Shown here one piece after another: positions 7,193-14,904 of a stretch of 64,000 nucleotides of DNA. Each line of letters opens with the position of its first letter. The stretch's first letter is position 1. The notes under the pieces were generated by a model. That model saw nothing but the letters and a program-made list of their open reading frames with translations. It was not told where the DNA came from and did not search any database. The position numbers were made by a program, and so were the translations under genes. The stretch is from Piscinibacter caeni (GTDB lineage: Bacteria > Pseudomonadota > Gammaproteobacteria > Burkholderiales > Burkholderiaceae_C), in NCBI GenBank assembly GCA_003265685.1, contig QJOU01000051.1, forward strand, positions 1-64,000, written 5' to 3'.

Positions 7193-9109
7193 ATGAAGCA
7201 CTCGAAGGAAATGCTGCTGATCAAGGTCGAGGACCTCGTGCCCTCGCCATACAACGTGCGTCGCTACTCGGCCGGGCAGGTCGAGGAACTGGCAGCGCTG
7301 ATCGCCTCGCAAGGGTTGCTGCAGAACCTGATCGTCATCGAGCAGGTGGTCGGCCGGGGCAAGCGCCAGGAAGCGAAGTTCGGCGTCGTCGCGGGCGAGC
7401 GGCGGCGGCGCGCGCTGGCGCTGCTGCAGCAACGCGGGCAACTGCCAGCGAACCACGAGGTGCTGTGCGAGCTCGTCGGTGCCGAGCGCGCGACGGAGAT
7501 CAGCCTCGCCGAGAACTGCGGGCGCGAGGCCATGCATCCCGCTGACGAGTTCGAGGCGTTCCACGCCCTGGTGCAGCAGGGGCGGAGCGTCGAGGACGTG
7601 GCGGCGCGCTTCGGCGTCTCGCCGATGGTGGTGCAGCGCCGCCTGAGGTTGGCGGCGCTGTCCCCCAAGCTGCTGGCGCTGTACCGCGAGGACGGCGTCA
7701 ACCTGGACCAGCTGATGGCGCTGTGCCTCAGCACGGACCACGCGGCGCAGGAGCGCGCTTGGTTCGAGGCGCAGCCCTGGGACCACAGCGCGGCGGCGCT
7801 GCGCAAGCGCCTGACCGAAGGCGAGGTGCTGGCGCACCAGAGCGCGCTGGCGCGATTCGTCGGCCTCGATGCCTACGAGGTCGCGGGTGGCGTCGTGCGG
7901 CGCGACCTGTTCGACAGCGACCAGTCGTGCTGGATCTGCGATCCCGATCTGCTGCGCCGGCTGGCCGGTGAGAAGCTCGATGGCGAGGTGCTGCAGGTGC
8001 GAGTCGAGGGCTGGGCCTGGGTCGAGGCCCGGATCGAGCTGGAGTCCGGCGCCCTGCGCGAATTCTCGCGCTGCGAACCCGGGCTGCGTGCGCCGACGCC
8101 CGACGAGAAACGCGCGCTGGCCGAGCTCGACCAGCGGCTGGCCGAACTGGAAGCCGAGCAGCAGGCTCTCGACGACAACGACACCTGGACGCCGGCCGAC
8201 GGCGAGCGCATCGACCTGGAGGAGCAGGACATCGAGTCGCGGCGCAGGGCCATCCAGTTGGCACGCCAGGTCTGGCGCGAAGCGGACAAGGCCCACGCGG
8301 GCGTGGTCGTCACGGTGGGCCGCGATGGGTCCGTCGAGGTCATCCGCGGGCTGGTCCGACCTGGAGACCTCCGCGCGACGAGGGCTGCGGCGCGCAGCCA
8401 GCCGGCGGGCAAGCGGGCCGACGTCACCGAGGGCGGCGTGCGCGCCGCCAGCGAGGCCGGCGAGTCGCGGGCCCCGTTCAGCGAAACGCTGCTGCGCCGG
8501 CTGGCTGCGCATCGAACGGCCGCGCTGCAGGCGGTGCTGTCGCAGGGCACCAGCGCGGCGCTCGTCGCGCTGACGCATGCGCTGGCGCTGCCTGTGTTCG
8601 AGCGCTTCGGCCTGGAGGCGCGTTCGGCGCTGCAGATCACAGCCCGGCCGCCACGGCACGAGCTGCTGCGCATGGCTAACGACCTGCCTGCTGCCCGCGC
8701 ATGGGCCGAACTGGAGGCGCGACGCGCCGTGTGGCGCGGGCGTCTGCCCGAGTCCGAGGGCAAATGGCTGGGCTGGATCGCCGCACTGCCGCAGGCTGAC
8801 CTGCTCGAACTTCTGGGTCTGTGTGCGGCCAATTTGGCGCTGGTGCCGAGTGGCCCGGCAAGCGCTGCGGCCGGGCTGGAGCGTCTCGCCGGGCTGGACA
8901 TGCGGCAGTGGTGGGAGCCGACGCCCGAAGCCTTTCTCAACCACGTGTCGAAGGCGCAGATCGCAGAAGCTATGAAGGAGGGCGGTGCTGGCTCGGACGC
9001 TTCGGCCGTGGCCGGGATGAAGAAGGGCGACCTCGCGACGCTCGCCGCCACCAAGCTTGCCGGCAGGGGTTGGTTGCCGGAGCCGCTGAAGGCGGTCGCC
9101 TGCACCTAG
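7193..9109 (+). CDS. Large ParB/RepB/Spo0J-family protein
   Basis: A 638-residue ParB-type protein, about twice chromosomal ParB length, of the kind carried by integrative elements. The N-terminal ParB/Srx domain begins with VPSPYNVRRYSAGQVEELAA and has the CTP-binding GERRRRAL box near residue 65. A helix-turn-helix region follows (VEDVAARFGVSPMVVQRRLR, ~residues 130-150). Residues ~290-420 are charged and coiled-coil-like. The C-terminal third is helical and of unknown role. It may stabilise the excised element or regulate its genes. No parA lies next to it in the window. Downstream are a strong hairpin and a small membrane protein gene in the same direction. Confidence 0.85.
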   Translation: MKHSKEMLLIKVEDLVPSPYNVRRYSAGQVEELAALIASQGLLQNLIVIEQVVGRGKRQEAKFGVVAGERRRRALALLQQRGQLPANHEVLCELVGAERATEISLAENCGREAMHPADEFEAFHALVQQGRSVEDVAARFGVSPMVVQRRLRLAALSPKLLALYREDGVNLDQLMALCLSTDHAAQERAWFEAQPWDHSAAALRKRLTEGEVLAHQSALARFVGLDAYEVAGGVVRRDLFDSDQSCWICDPDLLRRLAGEKLDGEVLQVRVEGWAWVEARIELESGALREFSRCEPGLRAPTPDEKRALAELDQRLAELEAEQQALDDNDTWTPADGERIDLEEQDIESRRRAIQLARQVWREADKAHAGVVVTVGRDGSVEVIRGLVRPGDLRATRAAARSQPAGKRADVTEGGVRAASEAGESRAPFSETLLRRLAAHRTAALQAVLSQGTSAALVALTHALALPVFERFGLEARSALQITARPPRHELLRMANDLPAARAWAELEARRAVWRGRLPESEGKWLGWIAALPQADLLELLGLCAANLALVPSGPASAAAGLERLAGLDMRQWWEPTPEAFLNHVSKAQIAEAMKEGGAGSDASAVAGMKKGDLATLAATKLAGRGWLPEPLKAVACT

Positions 9110-9118
9110 CAGGCAAAG

Positions 9119-9147
9119 GCAGGCAGGCGCGTCGCGCGCCTGCCTGC
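9119..9147 (+). terminator. Perfect 13-bp hairpin between parB and the next gene
   Basis: Arms 9119-9131 and 9135-9147 (GCAGGCAGGCGCG / CGCGCCTGCCTGC) are fully complementary around a 3-base loop. No T-tract follows; the next gene's ribosome site begins right after it. It could be a partial terminator, an RNA-stability or processing element between co-transcribed genes, or a protein-binding site. Confidence 0.5.
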
Positions 9148-9159
9148 GAGGAGACCGAG

Positions 9160-9474
9160 ATGCCCTGGGTGATCTTTGCGCGCGCGCCGCCGCCTGACGC
9201 AGTCGTCTGGCCAGGCCGGCGCACGCTTGCCTTGGTTGACGCCGTGGCGTGGCCCATCGCGTGGGCGGTGTTCATCGCCGGATGGCCGGTGTCGGGCGGA
9301 CTGGTTCGCAACGTCGCGCTCGCGCTGTGCGCCGTTTCGGCGCTGGCGCGAGCGCATCGTGCCGTCGCAAACAACCATCGCTACCAATTCACCACCTGGC
9401 GATGGGGATGTCGGCTCGCTGTCGTGCTGGCATTCGGCTATGCGCTGAAGCTGGCGGTCCTGCTCAGTGGGTGA
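9160..9474 (+). CDS. Small membrane protein downstream of parB
   Basis: A 104-residue protein with probable membrane helices at about residues 25-45 (LVDAVAWPIAWAVFIAGWPV), 48-63 (LVRNVALALCAVSALA) and 85-103 (CRLAVVLAFGYALKLAVLL). The ATG at 9160 has GAGGAGA 6 bp upstream. I recognise the arrangement ParB - small membrane protein - AlpA from integrative elements, but no function is known. It follows parB by 50 bp across the hairpin and overlaps the convergent AlpA gene by 11 bp at the 3' end. Confidence 0.65.
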   Translation: MPWVIFARAPPPDAVVWPGRRTLALVDAVAWPIAWAVFIAGWPVSGGLVRNVALALCAVSALARAHRAVANNHRYQFTTWRWGCRLAVVLAFGYALKLAVLLSG

Positions 9475-9694
9475 CGGCCGGCCGCGACTCGCTCCACCGG
9501 TCGAGGTCCGCGCGGCGCCACGCGACCGCGCGGCTGGCAATCCGGACCGGGCAGGGGAAGCGCTTGTCCGCGACCATGCGGTAGATCGTGGACCTGCCCA
9601 GGCCGGTGAGCTTCATCACGGCCGGCAGGCGCAGGAACAGCGACGGCGGATCACCGCCGTCGCGGGAGGCGATGGCTTGCAGGGAGCGCTCCAT
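9464..9694 (-). CDS. AlpA-family helix-turn-helix regulator
   Basis: A 76-residue MerR-like winged-helix protein of the AlpA type. The core FLRLPAVMKLTGLGRSTIYR then MVADKRFPCPVRI ... VAWRRADLDRWSESR matches the family almost end to end. In phage P4-like and conjugative islands AlpA proteins activate the integrase or excision genes, so this is a candidate switch for mobilising the island. It faces parB convergently. The ATG is at 9694, and the shared element CCTAGAGTGAAC lies 30 bp upstream on the same strand, possibly its promoter or autoregulatory site. Confidence 0.9.
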   Translation of the reverse strand: MERSLQAIASRDGGDPPSLFLRLPAVMKLTGLGRSTIYRMVADKRFPCPVRIASRAVAWRRADLDRWSESRPAVTH

Positions 9695-9723
9695 GGGGGT
9701 GTGTCCCTCAGGCTGGTCGATGT

Positions 9724-9735
9724 GTTCACTCTAGG
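9724..9735 (-). promoter_or_regulatory. Second copy of island-shared element CCTAGAGTGAAC
   Basis: Identical to the 12-mer at 1135-1146 and in the same orientation relative to its gene, 30 bp upstream of the AlpA-type ATG. The flanking bases differ between copies, so this is not a longer repeat. Probably part of a promoter or operator. Confidence 0.4.
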
Positions 9736-9970
9736 CGCGGTTCGGGCCGTGACGTCCGCTTCATTTCGGCGCAAATCTCGCGCCTATTGAACGGCCTTTG
9801 GAATCGGACGCCACAGAATGTCCACGGCAAGCTCGGAGCAGGCAGACTGGATCCGAGACTGAAGGGGCGCAGTCGAACCCTTGCGGACACTTGCCGCCCT
9901 GGAGAGAAGTCATCCTCGAGGGTCACGGGGGCGAGCCCTAGGCTGGGGTTGTGCCGGCGGCGACGTCGAG

Positions 9971-10135
9971 AAGGCGAACCGCCAGCAGCCGAACGCCAAG
10001 ATCCGTCTCGGCGAGACCCCGGAGCAGATCAACCGGATGCGCTTCATCGCTGCAATGGTCGACCGCGTGCTCGGCGCGACGCCCGTGACCACGCACAAGC
10101 AATCACGCAAAGGGCGGGCCGCCCCGCATGCCTGA
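9971..10135 (+). pseudogene. Possible gene remnant before the Gabija pair
   Basis: The frame ending with TGA at 10135 reads as normal protein for its last ~50 residues (RLGETPEQINRMRFIAAMVD ... THKQSRKGRAA) but is preceded by low-complexity sequence with no good start. It looks like the C-terminal end of a truncated gene, perhaps a leftover of the gene once at this insertion point. The rest of 9736-10197 shows nothing recognisable. Confidence 0.3.
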
Positions 10136-10197
10136 ACCAGGGACTCTGGCCGGCCGAGCCAGCAGGGGAATGTGAGCCCCCCGCGCTCGAGGCGACA

Positions 10198-12075
10198 ATG
10201 GCGGATCGGATAGATACGACCACTATGACCACCTACGGACCCGCCAGCGGAATAGCCATCGTCGCGGCGCGCGTACGCGACTTCCGCTCGCTTGCGGACA
10301 TCGAGGTAGACCTCAACGACATGACGGTCCTGATCGGGGCCAACAATGCCGGGAAGACCAGCTTCCTCGACGCGCTGTTCGCCGCGATCGGCGCCGGGCG
10401 CAAGACTCTTGGTACCGACGATGTGCGCTTGGCCGCTGGCGAGGCCGTCGCTCCCAAGACGCGCGAGGTGATCGTCGACGTAATGATCCGCCCGGTCGGC
10501 GCCGACGGGAAGGTGATTGATTCCTATCCGGCGGGGAGCTACTGGACGAACCTGTGGGGCACCACAGGTATCGCTACCGACGATGCGCTCAACGACTTCA
10601 CAGGGATCCGCACAACCTTGAAGTGGAGCGACCTGCGGGGGGAGCACGTCGTGGAGCGCCGCTTCCTCAAAGTGTGGAAGCCTTTCGCCGACTGGGCCAC
10701 GGCGGCCGTCCAAGACCGGGCAGTCAGCGCCGCGCAGCTCGAACCGCTCGCGCTGCACTACGTCGACGCGAAGCGCGACCTCGAGGAAGACCTGCGCAAG
10801 CCCGGCTCATTCTGGCGGCGTTTGACCGAGGACCTGGGCCTGAGCGCAGCCGAGATCGAGGAAATGGAGAAGACGCTCTCGGGGATCAACGAGCAGATCG
10901 TGGCCAAGAGCGAGATCCTCAAACACCTAAAGGACAACCTCATCGGGCTCCAAAGCGTCGTTGCATCGGACAGCGGCGCGGTCGAAGTGTCTCCGGTGGC
11001 GCGCAAGCTGCGCGACTTATCCAAGGGTGTCGACGTCTCGTTCAACACCGCAGGTGCGCAGTCTTTCCCGCTCGCGCGCCACGGTATGGGCACGCGCAGC
11101 CTCGCCTCGTTGCTGGTATTCCGCGCCTACGCCTCCTGGCGCGGCAAGAAGGCGACCGAGGGCGGGGACAGCGTGCACTCGGTGCTCGCGCTCGAGGAGC
11201 CCGAGTCGCATCTGCACCCGCAAGCGCAGCGTGCGCTCTTCGGGCATATCAAGCAGGTCACGGGGCAGCGCATCGTCAGCACGCATTCGCCTTACTTCGC
11301 AGGCCAGGCACCCCTCGAGGACTTGAGGCTGTTCTGCAAGTCCAAGGGCGACACGGTCGTGACGAAACTCGATACGAGCCAGCTCAAGGCCGACGACCTC
11401 CGCAAGCTGCAAGATACGGTCGTGGACACGCGCGGCGACATACTCTTCTCGCGCGGCGTGGTCCTCTTCGAAGGCCAAACCGAGGAGCAGGCGCTTCCCA
11501 TCTACGCGTCGAAGTACTGGGGCGCGAGCATCCATGAGCTCGGCTTCTGCTTCGTTCGCGTGAACGGTACCGACTACTTCCCCTTCATCTGGCTGCTCAA
11601 GGCGTTGCGCATTCCGTGGTATGTCTTCGCCGATGCCGAGCCTGGCCCGCTTGCCAAGCTCGAAGCTGACTTGAAAAGGGCGGGGGAACCCGTGTCCGGC
11701 AAATGCCCCAACGTCGTCGTTCTGCCCTCCGGCAACGGCTTCGAGGGTCAACTGTTAGCAGAGGGCTACCTACCCGAGATCGAAGCGGCCATCGACCAAG
11801 CCGAAGGCCAGGCCAAGTTCCTCGATGACTACATGGCGACTCTTGACGGCAAGCCGAAGAAGAAGGGCGCCGTCCGCGACTACAAGACCGCCGGGGCGCG
11901 CGAGCGCGCCGCTGGCGACTACCTGAGCGAGAACAAGACGCGCATGGCAAAGCCCGTAGCGGTGGCCATCTCCAGCCTCGCGGATACGAAGCGTTGCTTT
12001 CCCAAGGCCATCGAGCAGATGCTCGCAATCGTCGGCAAGGCAAACGGGCTCGACAAAGCGAAGGACGTGACATGA
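10198..12075 (+). CDS. gajA: GajA: Gabija OLD-type ATPase-TOPRIM nuclease
   Basis: A 625-residue OLD-family protein. The N-terminal ABC-type ATPase has Walker A GANNAGKTS with Lys53, a signature-like region (RHGMGTRSLASLL), Walker B VLALEEPESHLHP and the switch IVSTHSPYF. The C-terminal TOPRIM domain has the conserved Glu in LFEGQTEEQ (Glu425) and an acidic pair in FADAEPG (479-481). It is followed, with an ATGA overlap, by a UvrD-like helicase; that pair defines the Gabija anti-phage system, in which GajA nicks DNA when phage infection depletes nucleotides. A later ATG at 10225 is a possible start. It is slightly longer than well-known GajA (~580). It lies beside the island integrase. Confidence 0.88.
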   Translation: MADRIDTTTMTTYGPASGIAIVAARVRDFRSLADIEVDLNDMTVLIGANNAGKTSFLDALFAAIGAGRKTLGTDDVRLAAGEAVAPKTREVIVDVMIRPVGADGKVIDSYPAGSYWTNLWGTTGIATDDALNDFTGIRTTLKWSDLRGEHVVERRFLKVWKPFADWATAAVQDRAVSAAQLEPLALHYVDAKRDLEEDLRKPGSFWRRLTEDLGLSAAEIEEMEKTLSGINEQIVAKSEILKHLKDNLIGLQSVVASDSGAVEVSPVARKLRDLSKGVDVSFNTAGAQSFPLARHGMGTRSLASLLVFRAYASWRGKKATEGGDSVHSVLALEEPESHLHPQAQRALFGHIKQVTGQRIVSTHSPYFAGQAPLEDLRLFCKSKGDTVVTKLDTSQLKADDLRKLQDTVVDTRGDILFSRGVVLFEGQTEEQALPIYASKYWGASIHELGFCFVRVNGTDYFPFIWLLKALRIPWYVFADAEPGPLAKLEADLKRAGEPVSGKCPNVVVLPSGNGFEGQLLAEGYLPEIEAAIDQAEGQAKFLDDYMATLDGKPKKKGAVRDYKTAGARERAAGDYLSENKTRMAKPVAVAISSLADTKRCFPKAIEQMLAIVGKANGLDKAKDVT

Positions 12076-13919
12076 CCGACGGCTTCAAGGCGCGGCTCTC
12101 CCCCGAGCAGCTCCGCGTGGCGACCCACGTCGACGGGCCGCTGCTCGTCGTCGCCGGCCCCGGCTCCGGCAAGACGCGCGTGCTCACCGAACGAATTCGT
12201 CATCTGCTCACGAGCGTGCCGGGGCACTTCCGCATCCTCGCGCTGACGTTCACCAACAAGGCCGCCGACGAAATGAAGGAGCGTCTTGCGGACCTTGGAC
12301 AGGAGCGGGAACGCGCCTTCATCGGAACGATGCACGGCTTCTGCCTCGAGGTGCTCACCGAGCGCGGCAAGCACGTTGGCGTTGATGGCGCGCCCAACAT
12401 CTTCGAGCAGTCCAAAGACCGCCGGGAAGTGTTGGAGAAGGCGATCGCGGAGGATCGGTTCCTCTCCGACGAGCTGGAGTCCATCGAGGATCCCAAGGAG
12501 AGAAGGCGCCGGGTAGACAAGTGGCTCTCGTCGATCTCCTATGCCAAATCGCATCCGATCACCTGCGCCGTCATCGAGGACGAGGAGGTCCGGCGCGTCG
12601 TCGACGCCTACGACGCGGGCATGCGGGCGAGCAATGCTTACGACTTCGACGATTTGCTCCTTCTCACATACCGGCTCTTGGTTGAAAACCCGAAGCTGGG
12701 CGACATCTACCGGCGCCTCTACAAGTTCGTCTGCATCGACGAGGCGCAGGATATGAACGAGGCGCAATACGCCGTCATCTGCGCGCTGTGCGGCGAGACC
12801 CAGCGCAACGTGATGATGGTCGGAGACCCGCGTCAGTCAATCTATGGCTTTAACAAGTCGGGGCCGGAGTACATGGACAGATTCGCGACGGAGTTCGGCG
12901 CGAAGCGCGTTGAGCTGACCGCGAACTACCGCTCATCGCGCTCGGTCGTCGAGTTCGCTCAGACGCTGGACTCAAGCTACATGGTCCACCAGCAACTCCC
13001 GCTGCTTGGAAGCGTCGCGGTCTTACGCGGCGAGGACGAAAAGCACGAGGCCCAGCTGATCGCCGACGAGCTCGAAAGGCTGTTCGCCGAAGGCCACGAG
13101 GACGTGGAAGGAGGCGTACAGCCCTCGAAGTGTGCGGTGTTGGGGCGCACCCGCTACGCGCTGCTCGCCATCGAGGAAGAATTCAAAGCGCGGGGGCTCG
13201 ACTTCTACAAGAGGCTGTCGGCCAATCACGAGAACGAGTCGGAGGTAGCCGAGGACTTCCTCGTGGCACTGCGAATACTGGCCAACCCGAAGGATCGACT
13301 GCATTTGGCGACACTCGCGAAGCGGTGGCGCGTCCCGGAGAGTACCGCCTCGGCCGACTTTCTCTCAAACCTTGGAGCCATGGCGTCGACATCCCAAGAG
13401 CCTCGATGCGCGGCCGTGCGTGACGCGATCGCCGCGGCCGCCAAGAACCCAGACCGGATGAATCTCATGCCGGCGCTGGCCGCTTTGAAGGCCTACGCGG
13501 ACATGCTGCCAGAGACTGACAAGCTGCCGATTTACGAGGATGTGGCCGTGATGACGCAGGAGTGGGATCAATTCCTGCGGACGGCGACCGGCGCAAAGAG
13601 CCTAGCCGCTTTCCTTAGCAGCAAGGCGCTCGGCGCGACCCAAAAGTCCGTTCGGGACGGAGTCGCTCTTCTCACGGTGCACTCCTCGAAGGGATTGGAG
13701 TTCGACGTCGTGTTCATGGCGGGAATGGCCGACGGCGTGTTTCCGGACTACCGTGCGACGAGCGCGAAGGAGCGGGCTGAGGAGGCGCGTAACGCGTTCG
13801 TGGCGGCGACGCGGTCCCGAAGGCTCCTCTACCTCACCTATCCCGTGACGCGCGTCATGCCTTGGGGCGATGTTCGACGCCAACGGCCGTCCCCGTTCCT
13901 CGCCGGCGCGCTCCCTTAG
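12072..13919 (+). CDS. gajB: GajB: Gabija UvrD-like helicase
   Basis: A 615-residue superfamily 1 helicase. All main motifs are visible: Walker A VVAGPGSGKTR, TFTNKAADEMK, motif II FVCIDEAQDM, motif III VMMVGDPRQSIYGF, motif IV VELTANYRSS, motif V LLTVHSSKGLEFD and motif VI NAFVAATRSRR. UvrD/PcrA/Rep repair helicases are longer (~650-730), while GajB is usually ~500, so this is an upper-range GajB. The ATG overlaps the gajA stop by 4 bp, which supports function as a pair: GajB senses DNA ends and works with the GajA nuclease. A stand-alone repair helicase is unlikely given the coupling. Confidence 0.87.
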   Translation: MTDGFKARLSPEQLRVATHVDGPLLVVAGPGSGKTRVLTERIRHLLTSVPGHFRILALTFTNKAADEMKERLADLGQERERAFIGTMHGFCLEVLTERGKHVGVDGAPNIFEQSKDRREVLEKAIAEDRFLSDELESIEDPKERRRRVDKWLSSISYAKSHPITCAVIEDEEVRRVVDAYDAGMRASNAYDFDDLLLLTYRLLVENPKLGDIYRRLYKFVCIDEAQDMNEAQYAVICALCGETQRNVMMVGDPRQSIYGFNKSGPEYMDRFATEFGAKRVELTANYRSSRSVVEFAQTLDSSYMVHQQLPLLGSVAVLRGEDEKHEAQLIADELERLFAEGHEDVEGGVQPSKCAVLGRTRYALLAIEEEFKARGLDFYKRLSANHENESEVAEDFLVALRILANPKDRLHLATLAKRWRVPESTASADFLSNLGAMASTSQEPRCAAVRDAIAAAAKNPDRMNLMPALAALKAYADMLPETDKLPIYEDVAVMTQEWDQFLRTATGAKSLAAFLSSKALGATQKSVRDGVALLTVHSSKGLEFDVVFMAGMADGVFPDYRATSAKERAEEARNAFVAATRSRRLLYLTYPVTRVMPWGDVRRQRPSPFLAGALP

Positions 13920-14107
13920 GCCAGATGCGGCAGCGTTGACTGCCGGGCCGCCGCTGGGCTAAAGTCCTTCCCGGCGCATGTCGGCGCCTGCTGCCCACCA
14001 CGGCAAACCCTCGCGGGACGGCGTTCAACCAACTTCCATCCCTGATTCCCTTTGTAGGCGAGTCTTGGCAGTGGGCACCTGCGATTCGCATACAGAAGGA
14101 ATCTGTC

Positions 14108-14845
14108 ATGCGCTATGTCCCCACGCCCGACGAAACTGTCGAGCGCCTCAAGAAGCAAGCCAAGAAGCTCCAACGCTCCGGCGCCGGGAAGCACGCCGAG
14201 TTGCTCAATCGCGTCGCCAAGCAGGCCGGCTACGACCACTGGCACCACGTCGTCAAATGCAACGAGAACGCCCAGGCGGTCGCCCAGGTGCGTTCGATCC
14301 GCGACGAGTGCGAGTCGATCATCGGCGCGGAGCTGCGAGGCGAGGCGAAAGGCGCTGTCACCAAGGACGGCCCCGCGTGTCCGCCGTTCGCGCTCTTCTC
14401 GACCGGCATCGGCGACGCTTGGCTGCTCGAACCCAATGAGCATTTGGCCATGTGCCTGGTCTGGCAAGGCAAGCGGCAGCCGATCACCCTGCGGGACGAG
14501 CCGGACCGCATCGAGGTCGAGTGGGATGGCGAGTACGAGCTGCTTGGCGACTTCTTTCGGGTCGACACGGGACACCCGGAAATCGGCGAGCGCGCCGTGG
14601 GCGGCTACCCCATCGAGGACGTCCGAAAGCTGCTCGATAGAGCCAAGTCGACCGTCTCCAAGATCACCGACGTGATCGGTCAGTGGGACGTCGTAGACAT
14701 CACCGACGAAGTTGTCACCCGGTTCGTCAAGAAGGGTTGGCCCGAGCAAGAAGTCCTCGACCTCAAGGCGCAGGGCTACCGCTACTCGCCGGGACGGGAC
14801 ACGCTTCTTAGCCCGATCGTGAGCAGCGACGACGAAGATTTCTGA
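14108..14845 (+). CDS. Unknown protein with Glyoxalase_8/DUF5623-like N-terminus
   Basis: A 245-residue soluble protein. Residues ~8-50 (VERLKKQAKKLQRSGAGKHA ... RVAKQAGYDHWHHV) match the short helical motif found at the start of plasmid- and island-borne proteins annotated as Glyoxalase_8 or DUF5623. The remaining ~195 residues (DECESIIGAELRGEAKGAV ... VVTRFVKKGWPEQEVLDLKA) are not recognised. AAGGAA lies 10 bp before the ATG. It begins 188 bp after gajB, so it could have its own promoter, and it precedes the gene at 14905 by 59 bp in the same direction. Its position in a defence block suggests an accessory or separate defence role, but that is inference. Confidence 0.7.
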   Translation: MRYVPTPDETVERLKKQAKKLQRSGAGKHAELLNRVAKQAGYDHWHHVVKCNENAQAVAQVRSIRDECESIIGAELRGEAKGAVTKDGPACPPFALFSTGIGDAWLLEPNEHLAMCLVWQGKRQPITLRDEPDRIEVEWDGEYELLGDFFRVDTGHPEIGERAVGGYPIEDVRKLLDRAKSTVSKITDVIGQWDVVDITDEVVTRFVKKGWPEQEVLDLKAQGYRYSPGRDTLLSPIVSSDDEDF

Positions 14846-14904
14846 GATCGAAGGCGGGTCGGCGCGCCCCGATGACGCGCAGACCTACAACTAGAAGGGG
14901 GCGC

